Shown: positions 1 to 8,786 of the stretch, in pieces
Numbering within the stretch: position 1 is the stretch's first letter
Layout: each line of letters starts with the position of its first letter
Source: Comamonas testosteroni
Lineage (GTDB): Bacteria; Pseudomonadota; Gammaproteobacteria; Burkholderiales; Burkholderiaceae_C
DNA: 64,000 nucleotides
Reading direction: 5' to 3'
Assembly: GCF_000761245.1 (NCBI RefSeq)
Contig: NZ_AWOR01000046.1
Coordinates: 186,001 to 250,000, forward strand
Position numbers and translations under genes: made by a program
Notes under the pieces: generated by a model
Told to the model about the DNA's origin: nothing
What the model saw: the letters and a program-made list of their open reading frames with translations, nothing else
Databases searched by the model: none

Positions 1-1626
1 TTTGCTCATGGCCAGGTCCAGTGCGTAGTGGCGGCTGTCGGACAGGCGCAGCCCCAGGCTGGCAGAGCGCAGCGTATTGCCTTTGACACCGCTGGTCTGC
101 TGATGCGTGCGTGCCCACTCATAGAGCAGATAGGGTTCGGCCGACTTAATCCAGGCCTGGTTGATGAGGAACTGGTAGTTGAGCTCGGCACTGGCGCCTA
201 CGCCGGAATCGCCAGAGAACTCGCCAGCCTGATAGCCGCGGCCGTAGCGGGTGGAGCCAAAGGAGATTTTCTCCGGGACGGGAAGAATGTCGGCACTGTA
301 TTGCCCGCCCACGGCAAAAGCGGCGCCCATCTTGTTGGCGAAGCGATGGCGCTGTGCATAGTCTGCGGTGATGCGTGTGAAGTCCAGCTTGGCCGAGTTT
401 TCAAACTTTTGCAGCAAGCCCTGGCGATAGTAGAGGTCCAGATTCTTGTAGGCACCCAGGCTGTCCAGGCCGTGGGCCAGCAAGACCGAAGCCGAGCGTG
501 TGGTGTTCTTGCCAAAGGACGCCCAGGCCATTTGCGCATAGAGCGTGCGAACCTTTTCCTCGCGCAGCAGGGAGGCCTGGCTATCGGCCAGTTCACGGCT
601 GTAATTGATGGCATACAGACCCGCCGTGGTGCTGAGCTGTGTGGTGTTGCTCAAGATCCATGGGTGGCTGATATTGAAGTCCAGCTTGCGCTGCTGTGTC
701 AGGTCATCAATGCCGGGAACGCGCGTTGCCGGCGGGTTGAAGCTGCGGTAGTCGGAATAGCTGACACGTGCCTGCGTGCCCTCGGGTGTCAGCTGCTGAG
801 TGAAGCCGATGCTGCCGAAACGCTCCTTGTCGGGGTTCTGCAACATCGCCGAAGCCTGAAGCTGGCTGCCTGCCCACAAGGGGTCATTCAGGGTGAGAGA
901 GGCAATGATGCGCGGCGTGGGCTTGCGCGCCTCGCCCCCGACGGTGACGGCAATGGGCTTGTGCTTGGATTTGATGACCAGGGGCACCGCACCATCGGTG
1001 GTGGTCGGCAGATTGGCCGACGCCGTGATCTGCACTCCGGGAAGGCGTGCCATCAACTGGGTCTGGTGCTGAAAGGTCTTGGTGGTCAAGGGCCTCTCAT
1101 TGAGCAGCGGCTGGGCAATTTCGCGTATCTGGTCCTCGGAGCGGCCGAAATTTCCCTCGAGATTCAAGCTCTGCACATAGCCCTCGACCACGATGACCTG
1201 CACCGCGCCATTGGCAAAGTCTTGCGGCGGCAGGTAGGCAAAAGACAGGGCGTAACCATGGCGTTGATACAGTTCGCTGACCTTCTGGGTCGCGGCGTTG
1301 AGCTCGCCCACCGTATGCGTGCCGTTGATAAAGGGCGTGAAAAGCGCGCTGACCTCTTCGAAAGGAATCGCCGTGCTTCCCTGCACGTTGACACCACGTA
1401 CTGCGACCCGGAGGTTGATGAGATCCTGGGCACTTGGCTGAGGCTTGTCTATCTGCACCGATACCTGTTTGGGCTGCTGCAGATTCCTTGCAGATTCGGG
1501 GGTCTGGGGCAGACTGTTGAGCGGGTTGCCTGCCTGCTGTGACCAGGCCAGCGGAGCCCAGGCCGCAAGTACCAACGCCTGAATCCTGGAGCCGATGCGG
1601 CCCTGTGGTTTTGCTTTTGACTGCAA
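1..1626 (-). CDS. TpsB-type outer-membrane transporter (ShlB/FhaC/HecB family), 3' end outside the window
   Basis: Two-partner secretion transporter: an outer-membrane beta-barrel that exports a large TpsA substrate. The 542 residues read here begin with a signal peptide (1 to about 30), a proline/glutamine-rich linker and a POTRA_2 domain at about 75-151 (ends ..VQVIVVEGYV). The barrel follows, with the family signature RYGRGYQAGEFSGDSG near residue 457. The frame is open to base 1, so only the last few strands are missing. I chose the TTG at 1626 because AGGAGGG lies 6 bases upstream and it gives a compact signal peptide; an ATG at 1659 is in frame but has no such site. No TpsA gene is visible; it may lie beyond the left edge. 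Family assignment is firm, substrate unknown. Confidence 0.88.
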   Translation of the reverse strand, partial: MQSKAKPQGRIGSRIQALVLAAWAPLAWSQQAGNPLNSLPQTPESARNLQQPKQVSVQIDKPQPSAQDLINLRVAVRGVNVQGSTAIPFEEVSALFTPFINGTHTVGELNAATQKVSELYQRHGYALSFAYLPPQDFANGAVQVIVVEGYVQSLNLEGNFGRSEDQIREIAQPLLNERPLTTKTFQHQTQLMARLPGVQITASANLPTTTDGAVPLVIKSKHKPIAVTVGGEARKPTPRIIASLTLNDPLWAGSQLQASAMLQNPDKERFGSIGFTQQLTPEGTQARVSYSDYRSFNPPATRVPGIDDLTQQRKLDFNISHPWILSNTTQLSTTAGLYAINYSRELADSQASLLREEKVRTLYAQMAWASFGKNTTRSASVLLAHGLDSLGAYKNLDLYYRQGLLQKFENSAKLDFTRITADYAQRHRFANKMGAAFAVGGQYSADILPVPEKISFGSTRYGRGYQAGEFSGDSGVGASAELNYQFLINQAWIKSAEPYLLYEWARTHQQTSGVKGNTLRSASLGLRLSDSRHYALDLAMSK

Positions 1627-1696
1627 AAGTCCCTCCTGTTCTATTTTTATGACTCTCATTGTTCCCTACATCCCCAGAACTGGGTATGGGGCTGTC

Positions 1697-1725
1697 GTAA
1701 AAAAGCCCGCCTGAAGGCGGGCCAG
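1697..1725 (-). terminator. Rho-independent terminator
   Basis: GCCCGCC-TGAA-GGCGGGC stem at 1705-1722 followed, read on the minus strand, by a T run (1699-1704). It sits just after the stop of the Gly-rich lipoprotein and before the TpsB start, so the two minus-strand genes are probably transcribed separately. Confidence 0.85.
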
Positions 1726-1758
1726 GCTCAAGCGGTGCACAGGCCACCGCCGTTTCCC

Positions 1759-3288
1759 TTATTTGCTGGTGGCTACCGCTCCACCGCCCAGGCCGAGCGC
1801 CAGATTGCCGCCCAGTAGTCCACCCAGCAAGCCACCCGAGGCGCTTGCGCCACCTGCGGCCCCTGCGCCCGCAGTCACATTGGTCACGCCGCCAAGTACA
1901 CCGCCGACGAGGCCTGATACTGCGCCAACGGTGTTGCCGACCAGGCCCGTCACCGCAGTGCCAGCACTGCCGGTGCCTCCTGCTGGAGCGCCTGCCGATC
2001 CTGTGACACCACCGACAAGCCCGGTGACGCCGCCCAGCACGCCGCCGACAATATTGCCTGCTCCTGCGACAGGGCCACCGGCATTACCGCCACCGCTTGC
2101 TCCACCGGTCACGCCTCCAACCAGACCCGTGACGCTGCCCAGCACGCCGCCGACAATATTGCCTGCTCCACCAGCGGAGCCGCCTGCGCCGCCCGTGACA
2201 TTGCCAAGTACGCCACCTAGCAGGCCGCCGCTAGGTGTGCCGGGACCAGTCACCACACCACCCAGGCCTGCCACGGTCTGGCCGACACCCGAGACCACGC
2301 CGCCCAGCGGCGCAACAACGGGAACCCCGGTGCTGGTGACGGAAGCCCCCACATGATTGACGACACCGCCCACGGTCCCTAGCAAGCTGTTAACCGGCTG
2401 GCCCAGGCCCGTGGTCTGAACCAGATTCTGGGTGGTACCGAGCACGGTGCTCAATACCGGTGTGGCGACCTGGCTGACCTGAGTCGTAAGACCCGAGACC
2501 AGTGGGTTGCCGGTCAGCTTTGCCACCGTGCCTTCGACACCGGAAACGGTGGCGCCAAGGATTTGTACCGTGCCGCCCGCCAGGCCCGCCACATCGCCGA
2601 CCACGCCAAGCTGAGGTTTGTCCAGAGCGCTGACCGTCTTGCCCGCAGAACTGACCGCTGCTCCCAGATAGCCCACAGCGGGAGCCACGCCTTGCAAGGT
2701 AGTGCCGATGGGGTCGGCCGTCTTGCCGATCTGGCCCAGACCCGCACTGACGCCGCTACCCACGCTGTTGACGGCATTGTTCACATTGCCAAGAATGCCG
2801 CTGGCCGGCTGGGCCACGCCGCTCAGAGGCGTGCCGTTGGTAGCCGTGCCCAGAGTGGAGGTCACGATGTTGTTGACATCGCTGATGACGCCACTTGTTC
2901 CGGAAAGCGTTCCTGTGACATCCGCCACGGTGTCGCGCACCGGCGTGAGAGGAGTGTTTGCCACAGGCGGATTGCCCGTGCCGCCATCACCGCCGCCGGT
3001 GTTACCGCCTCCAGTGCCACCACCAGTTCCACCTCCCGTGCCACCACCAGTTCCACCTCCCGTGCCACCTCCCGTGCCACCTCCCGTGCCACCTCCCGTG
3101 CCACCGCCGGCAACAACATCTCCGCCCCCGGTGCCGTCGGGTCCGAGGTCGCTGCGCAGAGAGCCGCTCGAGCCACAGGCAGCCAGACTGGCAACCAAGG
3201 CTACGGCACACAGGCTGCGCAGGCTCAACGGGGTCTTGCCGTCAATGGCAACAGACAGTGCCTTGCCGGTAAAAGTAGTAGTACGCAT
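1759..3288 (-). CDS. Gly-rich collagen-like repeat lipoprotein
   Basis: A 509-residue secreted lipoprotein. A long n-region, a hydrophobic h-region and lipobox LAAC (Cys38) predict acylation and membrane anchoring. Residues 61-104 are an array of eight GGGT units ending in GGGN. The rest is low-complexity Gly/Val/Ala/Thr with recurring VGGVLG.VTGLVGGVTG modules; one 35-residue module is duplicated in tandem (offset 105 bases near 2041 and 2146). Proteins of this type are often annotated as collagen-like or beta-strand-repeat proteins, but the function is unknown. GGAGG lies four bases before the ATG. The neighbour is a TpsB transporter, so a cell-envelope role is reasonable, but a functional link is not shown. 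Confidence 0.8.
   Translation of the reverse strand: MRTTTFTGKALSVAIDGKTPLSLRSLCAVALVASLAACGSSGSLRSDLGPDGTGGGDVVAGGGTGGGTGGGTGGGTGGGTGGGTGGGTGGGTGGGNTGGGDGGTGNPPVANTPLTPVRDTVADVTGTLSGTSGVISDVNNIVTSTLGTATNGTPLSGVAQPASGILGNVNNAVNSVGSGVSAGLGQIGKTADPIGTTLQGVAPAVGYLGAAVSSAGKTVSALDKPQLGVVGDVAGLAGGTVQILGATVSGVEGTVAKLTGNPLVSGLTTQVSQVATPVLSTVLGTTQNLVQTTGLGQPVNSLLGTVGGVVNHVGASVTSTGVPVVAPLGGVVSGVGQTVAGLGGVVTGPGTPSGGLLGGVLGNVTGGAGGSAGGAGNIVGGVLGSVTGLVGGVTGGASGGGNAGGPVAGAGNIVGGVLGGVTGLVGGVTGSAGAPAGGTGSAGTAVTGLVGNTVGAVSGLVGGVLGGVTNVTAGAGAAGGASASGGLLGGLLGGNLALGLGGGAVATSK
3008..3112. repeat. 12-bp in-frame tandem repeat inside the lipoprotein gene
   Basis: Units of the type GTGCCACCTCCC and a variant with ACCACCAGTTCC follow head to tail and encode the GGGT array on the minus strand. 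Because the unit is a multiple of three, slippage would change protein length without breaking the frame. Confidence 0.8.
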
Positions 3289-3586
3289 AAATCCTCCATC
3301 CCAAAAACAAGTGAAAAAATCCGTCGAATACGCGGTCCGTTGATCGGTATGCGTATGTTCTTGTCAGAGGCTTGGCGCTGTCCAATTCAAAGTTTGAGAC
3401 ACGAAGTTATGCGCAATTAACAATTGCTATCAACTTTTGTATTTTGGTAGGAGTTTGATTACTTGCCGCATGGAATAGCGCCTACATAAAAGCCATTTCC
3501 TGCCTCTGGGGCGATTCGCGCGCCACAATGGGCATCTGCCGCTCAAGCAGCGACGAGATTCCGTAGCGCTTTAACCAAGAAAACGT
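3289..3586. other. Divergent intergenic region
   Basis: About 300 bases between the minus-strand lipoprotein and the plus-strand aminotransferase. It is more AT-rich than its surroundings (notably 3400-3470) and must hold both promoters. No gene or clear operator is visible. Confidence 0.6.
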
Positions 3587-4783
3587 ATGCAATTTGCCAA
3601 ACGACTCGAAAACGTAGAAACCTCTGCGATCCGCGAACTCTTCAAGCTGCTGGGCAAGCCAGGCATCATCAGCTTTGCGGGCGGCTTTCCGGACAGCGCC
3701 ATGTTTGACGTAACCGGCATCAGCGCTGCCTCCGCGGCAGCCCTGCAGCAGGAGGCTGGAGCAGCATTGCAGTACGGTGCGACAGAGGGCTACCAGCCGC
3801 TGCGCGAGCAACTGTCGTCTTTTATGGCCGGCAAGGGCGTGCCCGATGTGGCGCCCGATCAACTCATCGTCACCACTGGCAGCCAGCAGGCACTGGACCT
3901 GCTGGGCAAGACCATGGTGGGCGAGGGGGACAAGGTCATCGTCGAAGGCCCGACTTTCCTGGCCACGATTCAGTGTTTCCGCCTCTATGGCGCAGAGGTG
4001 ATCTCCGCCCCTGTGGATGAGCATGGCGTGAGGACCGACGAACTGGAAAAGCTGATTGCCGAGCACAAGCCCAAGCTGGTATATCTGATCCCGACCTTCG
4101 GCAACCCCAGTGGTGCCATGCTGAGTCTGGAGCGCCGCAAAAAGGTGCTGGAGCTGGCTGTCAAGTACCAGACTCTGGTGGTGGAGGACGACCCCTACGG
4201 CGATCTGTACTTCAATGAAGCGCCTCCTGCCAGCCTGCTGTCGCTGACGCGCGAAGTTCCCGGCAGCCGCGAGTGGCTGGCTCACTGCGGCTCCCTGTCC
4301 AAGGTGCTCAGCCCCGGTCTGCGTATCGGCTGGCTGATTGCACATCCCGAATTGCTTGCTCGCGCCGTGATGTGCAAGCAGTTCAGCGATGCCCATACCA
4401 GCACCTTTGCCCAGGCCACTGCAGCCCAGTATCTGAAGTCCGGCGCCATGCCCAAGACCCTGGCCCATGTGCGCGAGGTCTATGCCAAGCGCGCCGAGAC
4501 CATGGGCGATGCGCTGCGCGAGCAACTGGGCGATGCTGTCGAGTTTGTACAGCCTGCCGGCGGCCTGTTCATGTGGGTGCGCCTGACGGGTGCGCGTGGT
4601 CAATTGGCCGATGCGGCTGTGCTGGCCAAGAAGGCCATTGAAGAGGGCGTGGCCTTTGTGCCGGGCGCTCCGTTCTATGCACAGAACCCTGATACGGCGA
4701 CCTTCCGCCTCTCGTTTGCCACGGCTGATGAGGACAGGATTCGCGCAGGCATTGCTCGTCTTGCCAAGGCGCTGAAGGCATGA
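3587..4783 (+). CDS. PLP-dependent class I/II aminotransferase (2-aminoadipate/aromatic transaminase type)
   Basis: Cytosolic fold-type I aminotransferase of 398 residues, the size usual for the LysN/MocR-catalytic-domain group. Visible PLP motifs: TTGSQQAL at about 97-104 (phosphate pocket), NPSG with Asn173, DDPYGD with Asp202, and the Schiff-base motif SLSKVLSPGLRIGW with Lys239. The substrate-carboxylate Arg is probably in TFRLSFA near the C-terminus. There is no N-terminal GntR domain, so this is an enzyme and not a MocR regulator. Its stop overlaps the slyX start by four bases (ATGA), indicating co-translation. Substrate cannot be decided from sequence; 2-aminoadipate, branched-chain and aromatic amino acids are all found in this group. 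Confidence 0.88.
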   Translation: MQFAKRLENVETSAIRELFKLLGKPGIISFAGGFPDSAMFDVTGISAASAAALQQEAGAALQYGATEGYQPLREQLSSFMAGKGVPDVAPDQLIVTTGSQQALDLLGKTMVGEGDKVIVEGPTFLATIQCFRLYGAEVISAPVDEHGVRTDELEKLIAEHKPKLVYLIPTFGNPSGAMLSLERRKKVLELAVKYQTLVVEDDPYGDLYFNEAPPASLLSLTREVPGSREWLAHCGSLSKVLSPGLRIGWLIAHPELLARAVMCKQFSDAHTSTFAQATAAQYLKSGAMPKTLAHVREVYAKRAETMGDALREQLGDAVEFVQPAGGLFMWVRLTGARGQLADAAVLAKKAIEEGVAFVPGAPFYAQNPDTATFRLSFATADEDRIRAGIARLAKALKA

Positions 4784-5001
4784 GCGACAGTCACGACGCG
4801 CTGCAAGAGCGAATCATGGAGTTGGAGATCAAGGCCAGCTACACCGAGGATTTGCTCGAGCAACTCAATATGACGATCTACCGCCAGCAGCAGCAGATCG
4901 ATCTGTTGATCAACGAGGTGAGGGAACTCAAGCGCCAGGCGCCAGAAGGCGGGGGTGCGGCGGTGCGCAATCTGCGCGACGAATTGCCGCCGCATTACTG
5001 A
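4780..5001 (+). CDS. slyX: SlyX family protein
   Basis: A 73-residue protein that is almost entirely a predicted coiled coil (residues 5-50, heptads around ELEIKASYTEDLLEQLN), with the family's C-terminal signature ending in PPHY. SlyX proteins are widespread in proteobacteria; their molecular function is not established. The ATG overlaps the aminotransferase stop (ATGA), so translation is probably coupled. Confidence 0.9.
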   Translation: MSDSHDALQERIMELEIKASYTEDLLEQLNMTIYRQQQQIDLLINEVRELKRQAPEGGGAAVRNLRDELPPHY

Positions 5002-5219
5002 CTGCGGCTGCGCCTGGAATTTCCGCTTGAGCTGCGGCAGATTCAAGATGCCTGCGGAGGCTCGAGCCGCAGGTATCTCCGCTGCGGTTGCCTTCTCTGT
5101 TGGCGCAAAGCGGGCTTTGCCCGCATGAGATCGTGGGCGGCGCATCGCAGAGTGCCTATTTCTAAGTTTGAGGGAGGCCGGCGGCTCGAGCCAGCGATTG
5201 CCGGCCCGGCAAGGGCGGC

Positions 5220-5478
5220 ACAGTCCTATTTCAGCGCCGCAAGCTTTTTTCAGAGAGCCTGGTTTTTTGCGCTGGTAGGCGCGTGGCGGCAGGCCGCACC
5301 AGCGCTTGAAGGCGCGGGCAAAGACGCGCTCCGATTCGTAGCCGCAATTCTCGGCGACTTGTACCAGGGGCAGGCCCGATTCCAGCAGCTTGTCCAGTAA
5401 GGCTGAATGGGTTAGCCAAACGCTCGCCCCAAGCCTGGAATGCCAAGCTCGGTATAGCGGCAGGCATCGAACGTCCAC
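5220..5478 (-). pseudogene. Remnant of an AraC-family regulator (C-terminal HTH only)
   Basis: On the minus strand a short stretch reads as the second helix-turn-helix half of an AraC/XylS regulator: LLDKLLESGLPLVQVAENCGY, then SERVFARAFKRWCGLPPRAYQRK. The first HTH and the whole sensory domain are missing. Upstream the frame carries only an unrelated-looking leader of about 20 residues, and no ribosome site precedes any start. I read it as a decayed fragment left after deletion. The rest of the 5.0-5.8 kb gap holds no gene I can support. Confidence 0.65.
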
Positions 5479-5785
5479 ACAACGCTGGCGATGACGATAC
5501 CGCCTAGAACAGGGTGCAGGGGAGCGGAAGTCACGTGGCGCTGATTCCAGTCACAAGCAGGATGCTTCTATGCAGCGTTCAATGCTGGAATCTCTTTTGA
5601 TTACGTGTGCACTCAACCTGCGCTGTAAAGCGTCTTTGCTGAAACTCCACAAAGGCTGCAGGAGGCCGTTTCCTTCCTGTGAACTGTTGAATGTGTCAGT
5701 GAAATGGCTTCACTATTGCGTTGTCATGAAATCGCCATATAGCGTGCGTAACATTTACTCACAATGATTCCTATGGCGATGCTGC

Positions 5786-7018
5786 ATGCCTGAAATCCCC
5801 GAGTATCTGAGCGACTTCCGGCCACGCTTTCGCCCACCGAGTGCTGCCGACCTCTGCACTGAGGTCCCGTGCATGACGACTGATGACACGAATGAGAAAG
5901 TCATGGAGGTTTTCAGCCGCTACCGTGACCTTGTCAGCCTTCCCGTTGTTGAAGGCAAACAGCCCATCGGGCTCATCAACCGCAACATCTTCCTGTCGCA
6001 GATGAGCAAGCAGTTCCGCATGGAACTTTATGGTCGCAAGAGCTGTATCGCGTTCATGGACAAAGAGCCGCTGATCGTGGATGCAGCTTTGGACATCGAG
6101 GCGCTGACTTTCAAAACCGTGGAGTACGGCGAAAAAGCGCTGTCTGACGGCTTCATCATTACCCGAGATGGTGTGTTTGTCGGAACGGGCAATGGGCTGC
6201 AGCTCATGCGGGTGGTGGCGGATATGCAGGCTTCGCGCAATCGCCAGATCATGCACAGCATCGAATATGCCAGCGTGATTCAGCAGTCGACACTTCGCAG
6301 CTCCCTGGATGCGCTCGCAAGAGCCTGTCCCGACGCACATCTGGTGTGGGAGCCACGTGACATTGTCGGTGGCGATTTCTACCAGTTCAGCACCGACACC
6401 GATGGCTGGTTTGCGACCGTGGCTGATTGCACGGGGCATGGCGTGCCAGGTGCTTTCATGACCTTGATTGCGTCGACCAGCCTCAACCAGGCGATAGGGC
6501 AGAACGGGTCCCGCGATCCGGCCAGTCTGCTGGGTCATGTCAATCGCGGCATCAAGCAGATGCTGGGTCAAGTCGACGGTCAGGACGCAACACCGGGCTC
6601 GGACGACGGCATGGATGCGGCCTGCTTCTGGTTTGAGCCCGCAAGCGGGCGCTTGACCTTCGCGGGCGCACGGCTGTCCATGTTCCTGCTGCGCCCTGAT
6701 GCGGACACTGTTGAGATGCTGGAGGGGCAGCGCAAGGGAGTCGGCTATGTCGACAGCGAGATCGATTTTGCCTGGCTCAACCAGGAGGTAAGCCTTCCTC
6801 GCGGTACGCTTGTCTTTGTGAGCACCGATGGACTGATTGACCAGATCGGCGGGCCACGCGGTATCGCTCTTGGCAAGCGCCGGGTGCGGGAATCACTGCT
6901 TGAGCATCGACAGAAATCTCCTTCAGAGATCAATATGGCCTTGCTCGAATCTCTGCGCGTCTGGCAAGGTGAACACCACCGCCGTGACGATCTGACTTTT
7001 TTCTGTTTTCGTACCTAG
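5786..7018 (+). CDS. CBS-domain PP2C/SpoIIE-type serine/threonine phosphatase (SiaA-like position)
   Basis: A 410-residue protein with no transmembrane segment. Residues about 10-150 form a CBS-pair-like module (PVVEGKQPIGLINRNIF, DGFIITRDGVFVGTGNG) of the kind also found in front of GGDEF/EAL proteins. Residues about 155-410 are a SpoIIE/PP2C phosphatase with metal ligands in GGDFYQF (Asp197), VADCTGHGVPGAF (Asp214), STDGLIDQ and RRDDLTFF. It leads an operon with SiaB-, SiaC- and SiaD-like genes, so it is expected to dephosphorylate the SiaC-like protein, as SiaA does in Pseudomonas aeruginosa. There, however, SiaA is a membrane protein with a HAMP segment; here the input module is cytosolic CBS. 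The ribosome site is weak; an internal ATG at 5873 would remove part of the CBS module. Confidence 0.85.
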   Translation: MPEIPEYLSDFRPRFRPPSAADLCTEVPCMTTDDTNEKVMEVFSRYRDLVSLPVVEGKQPIGLINRNIFLSQMSKQFRMELYGRKSCIAFMDKEPLIVDAALDIEALTFKTVEYGEKALSDGFIITRDGVFVGTGNGLQLMRVVADMQASRNRQIMHSIEYASVIQQSTLRSSLDALARACPDAHLVWEPRDIVGGDFYQFSTDTDGWFATVADCTGHGVPGAFMTLIASTSLNQAIGQNGSRDPASLLGHVNRGIKQMLGQVDGQDATPGSDDGMDAACFWFEPASGRLTFAGARLSMFLLRPDADTVEMLEGQRKGVGYVDSEIDFAWLNQEVSLPRGTLVFVSTDGLIDQIGGPRGIALGKRRVRESLLEHRQKSPSEINMALLESLRVWQGEHHRRDDLTFFCFRT

Positions 7019-7033
7019 TCTCAAGGCCCATAT

Positions 7034-7600
7034 ATGCCTTCCCCCATGATTGCCGAGAAGTACGGATCCTTCTTCAATTTGGCGCGTCAGCACCAAGTCA
7101 TTTTCTACTACGTCGGGTATTTCTCGCAGCACATCGTTGCGGCCATGGCCGATGCAGTGAAGTTGCAGCTTGAAGTTGCCGGGGTTGCCGCTCCAACCCG
7201 ACGCAAGCTGTTTTCCTCGTTCGTGGAGATGGCGCAGAACATCATTCACTACTCAGCTGATTCGCTGACTCCATCCAGTCTGAACAACGGGGAGCTACGT
7301 CATGGCTCGGTCTGCATTCGTCGAGAGGAGGACGGCAGCTTTTTGCTGCTTTGCGCCAATCCTATTGAGCCACTGATGGCCGAAGCGCTGCGGGTGAAAC
7401 TGAATGCACTGCGGAGCATGACGCTTGAAGAGATCAAGCAAGCCTATCGACAGACACTTCGCGAGGAGACGCCTGAGGGAAGCAAGGGTGCGGGCATGGG
7501 TTTCTTGACCGTTGCCCGGGATGCCAGGGAGCCGTTGGAGTTCGACTTCGACGCGGAGTCTGGCGACTCGCCTGTCTTCTACCTGAAGGCAGCCATATAG
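7034..7600 (+). CDS. siaB: SiaB-family protein kinase (DUF6272)
   Basis: 188 residues with a divergent histidine-kinase-like ATPase fold. An N-box-like segment SSFVEMAQNIIHYS contains Glu65 and Asn69, and a glycine-rich lid GSKGAGMGFL lies at about 155-164. In P. aeruginosa SiaB phosphorylates SiaC on threonine and so opposes SiaA; the same role is inferred here from similarity and gene order. It starts 15 bases after the phosphatase stop, in the same operon. Confidence 0.82.
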   Translation: MPSPMIAEKYGSFFNLARQHQVIFYYVGYFSQHIVAAMADAVKLQLEVAGVAAPTRRKLFSSFVEMAQNIIHYSADSLTPSSLNNGELRHGSVCIRREEDGSFLLLCANPIEPLMAEALRVKLNALRSMTLEEIKQAYRQTLREETPEGSKGAGMGFLTVARDAREPLEFDFDAESGDSPVFYLKAAI

Positions 7601-7634
7601 GCACGGCGAGACCGTCAACGAATAAAGAAAACTG

Positions 7635-8024
7635 ATGGAAAACCTCTACATTGCCCCAACGCCCAGCTCTCCCGAGGTGGATTTCATTTTTGATGCGCAT
7701 ACCTTGAGCATGCGCGGCGAGTCCTATCCGGAAAATGCTGCAGCTTTCTACAGCGACATCATTTCTCGGCTCAAGGACTACCTGTCCGCACAGATAGAGA
7801 CAAAGATCGAAGTGAATATTGCGCTGGCGTATTTCAACAGCTCCAGCACCAAAATGCTCTTCAATTTGATAGAGGCTTTGAGCAACTGCGCAGAGGCCGG
7901 TAATCACGTGGTGCTCAACTGGTATCACGATGAAGAAGACGACACGATTCTTGAGTTCGGGCAGGAGCTGAGCGAGGATTTTCCCGCTCTCGAGTTTGTC
8001 GCCCATCCAGTTGGAGCAACCTGA
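7635..8024 (+). CDS. siaC: SiaC-family regulatory phosphoprotein (DUF1987)
   Basis: 129 residues matching the SiaC/DUF1987 family over the whole length: an N-terminal IAPTPSSPEVDF segment, GESYPENAAAFY, a conserved NSSSTKMLFNLIE motif at 68-80 and a C-terminal WYHDEEDDTI. In P. aeruginosa SiaC is switched by threonine phosphorylation and, when unphosphorylated, binds and activates the diguanylate cyclase SiaD. The candidate phospho-site here is Thr72 in the NSSSTK motif. The stop abuts the ATG of the diguanylate cyclase with no spacer. Confidence 0.85.
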   Translation: MENLYIAPTPSSPEVDFIFDAHTLSMRGESYPENAAAFYSDIISRLKDYLSAQIETKIEVNIALAYFNSSSTKMLFNLIEALSNCAEAGNHVVLNWYHDEEDDTILEFGQELSEDFPALEFVAHPVGAT

Positions 8025-8786
8025 ATGGACAGCCCTGGCACTTCAGCGGCGCCAGATCTGTTTGAAGCAGAGAACCAGGCGCTGTTGACTGCGCGAGCGG
8101 CACATACCGGCTGCGCCTGCACAGCGCCATCTCAATGCAGACAGGCTTTGGGTGACCTGCTTCTTGCATACGAAAGGCTGTTGCGAGAAACACGCCGACT
8201 GGTGCGCCGCAGCGATCGCGCGGAACTGGAGATGAATCAGTTGAATTCCCGGCTTCAGGACCTAGCGGCAGAGCTTGAACATCGGGCTACTCACGACACG
8301 CTGACTGGTGTCCTGAACCGGGCTGCCGTCATCGAACTGGTGAACCGGTATTTTGTACATGATGATCTTTCACTGATCGTGCTGGATATCGATCACTTCA
8401 AAAGAATCAACGACAGTTTTGGTCATCCGACGGGTGACAAGGTCATCCTCGGCGTTGTTGCCTGTCTTCAGGCCGTGGTGCCTTCCTCAGCGCAGATCGG
8501 CCGGGTCGGCGGTGAGGAGTTCACTGTTGTGCTACCTCGTCAGAGTGCGGACGTTTCCGAAAGACTTGCGCAGGATCTCAGGCGCGCGATTGAAATCTGC
8601 GATTTCGATCTGCCCGATGGAAGTGCTGTCACTGCCAGCTTTGGCGTGAGTTGGGCGCCTCCGGGCGGCGATTTCGACAGCGCGTATGGCTTCGCTGACG
8701 AAGCGCTTTATGTCGCAAAGCGTGGCGGACGCAACCAGGTCTGCCTCTCGTCGTGTTTTTTGCAGTCTCTCGAGCATGAGACCTGA
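8025..8786 (+). CDS. siaD: Diguanylate cyclase, SiaD-like
   Basis: 253 residues without membrane segments. A helical, coiled-coil-prone region (about 45-90) precedes a GGDEF domain with an intact GGEEF signature at 162-166 and the usual DIDHFKRINDSFGH motif, so c-di-GMP synthesis is expected. The four residues at the I-site position (PSSA) are not RxxD, so product feedback inhibition is probably absent. A Cys-containing segment CACTAPSQC lies at 30-38. Gene order after siaB and siaC makes it the expected target of the SiaC-like protein. Its last 11 bases overlap the start of the next gene. Confidence 0.88.
   Translation: MDSPGTSAAPDLFEAENQALLTARAAHTGCACTAPSQCRQALGDLLLAYERLLRETRRLVRRSDRAELEMNQLNSRLQDLAAELEHRATHDTLTGVLNRAAVIELVNRYFVHDDLSLIVLDIDHFKRINDSFGHPTGDKVILGVVACLQAVVPSSAQIGRVGGEEFTVVLPRQSADVSERLAQDLRRAIEICDFDLPDGSAVTASFGVSWAPPGGDFDSAYGFADEALYVAKRGGRNQVCLSSCFLQSLEHET

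Noticed and set aside
28-1542. Long plus-strand open frame over the TpsB gene
   Set aside because: It is the complement of the TpsB coding sequence. The minus frame shows a signal peptide, POTRA and barrel motifs; this one has no motif or ribosome site.
3008-3112. CRISPR-like short repeats
   Set aside because: Units are 12 bp without spacers and encode GGGT in frame; this is a coding tandem repeat.
5107-5121. GCGGGC-TTT-GCCCGC hairpin after slyX as a terminator
   Set aside because: The stem is good but no T tract follows on either strand, so termination is not supported.
8686-8775. Earlier start for the EAL protein
   Set aside because: The added 30 residues lie inside the diguanylate cyclase gene in another frame and show no domain; the ATG at 8776 gives the usual stop-start overlap.
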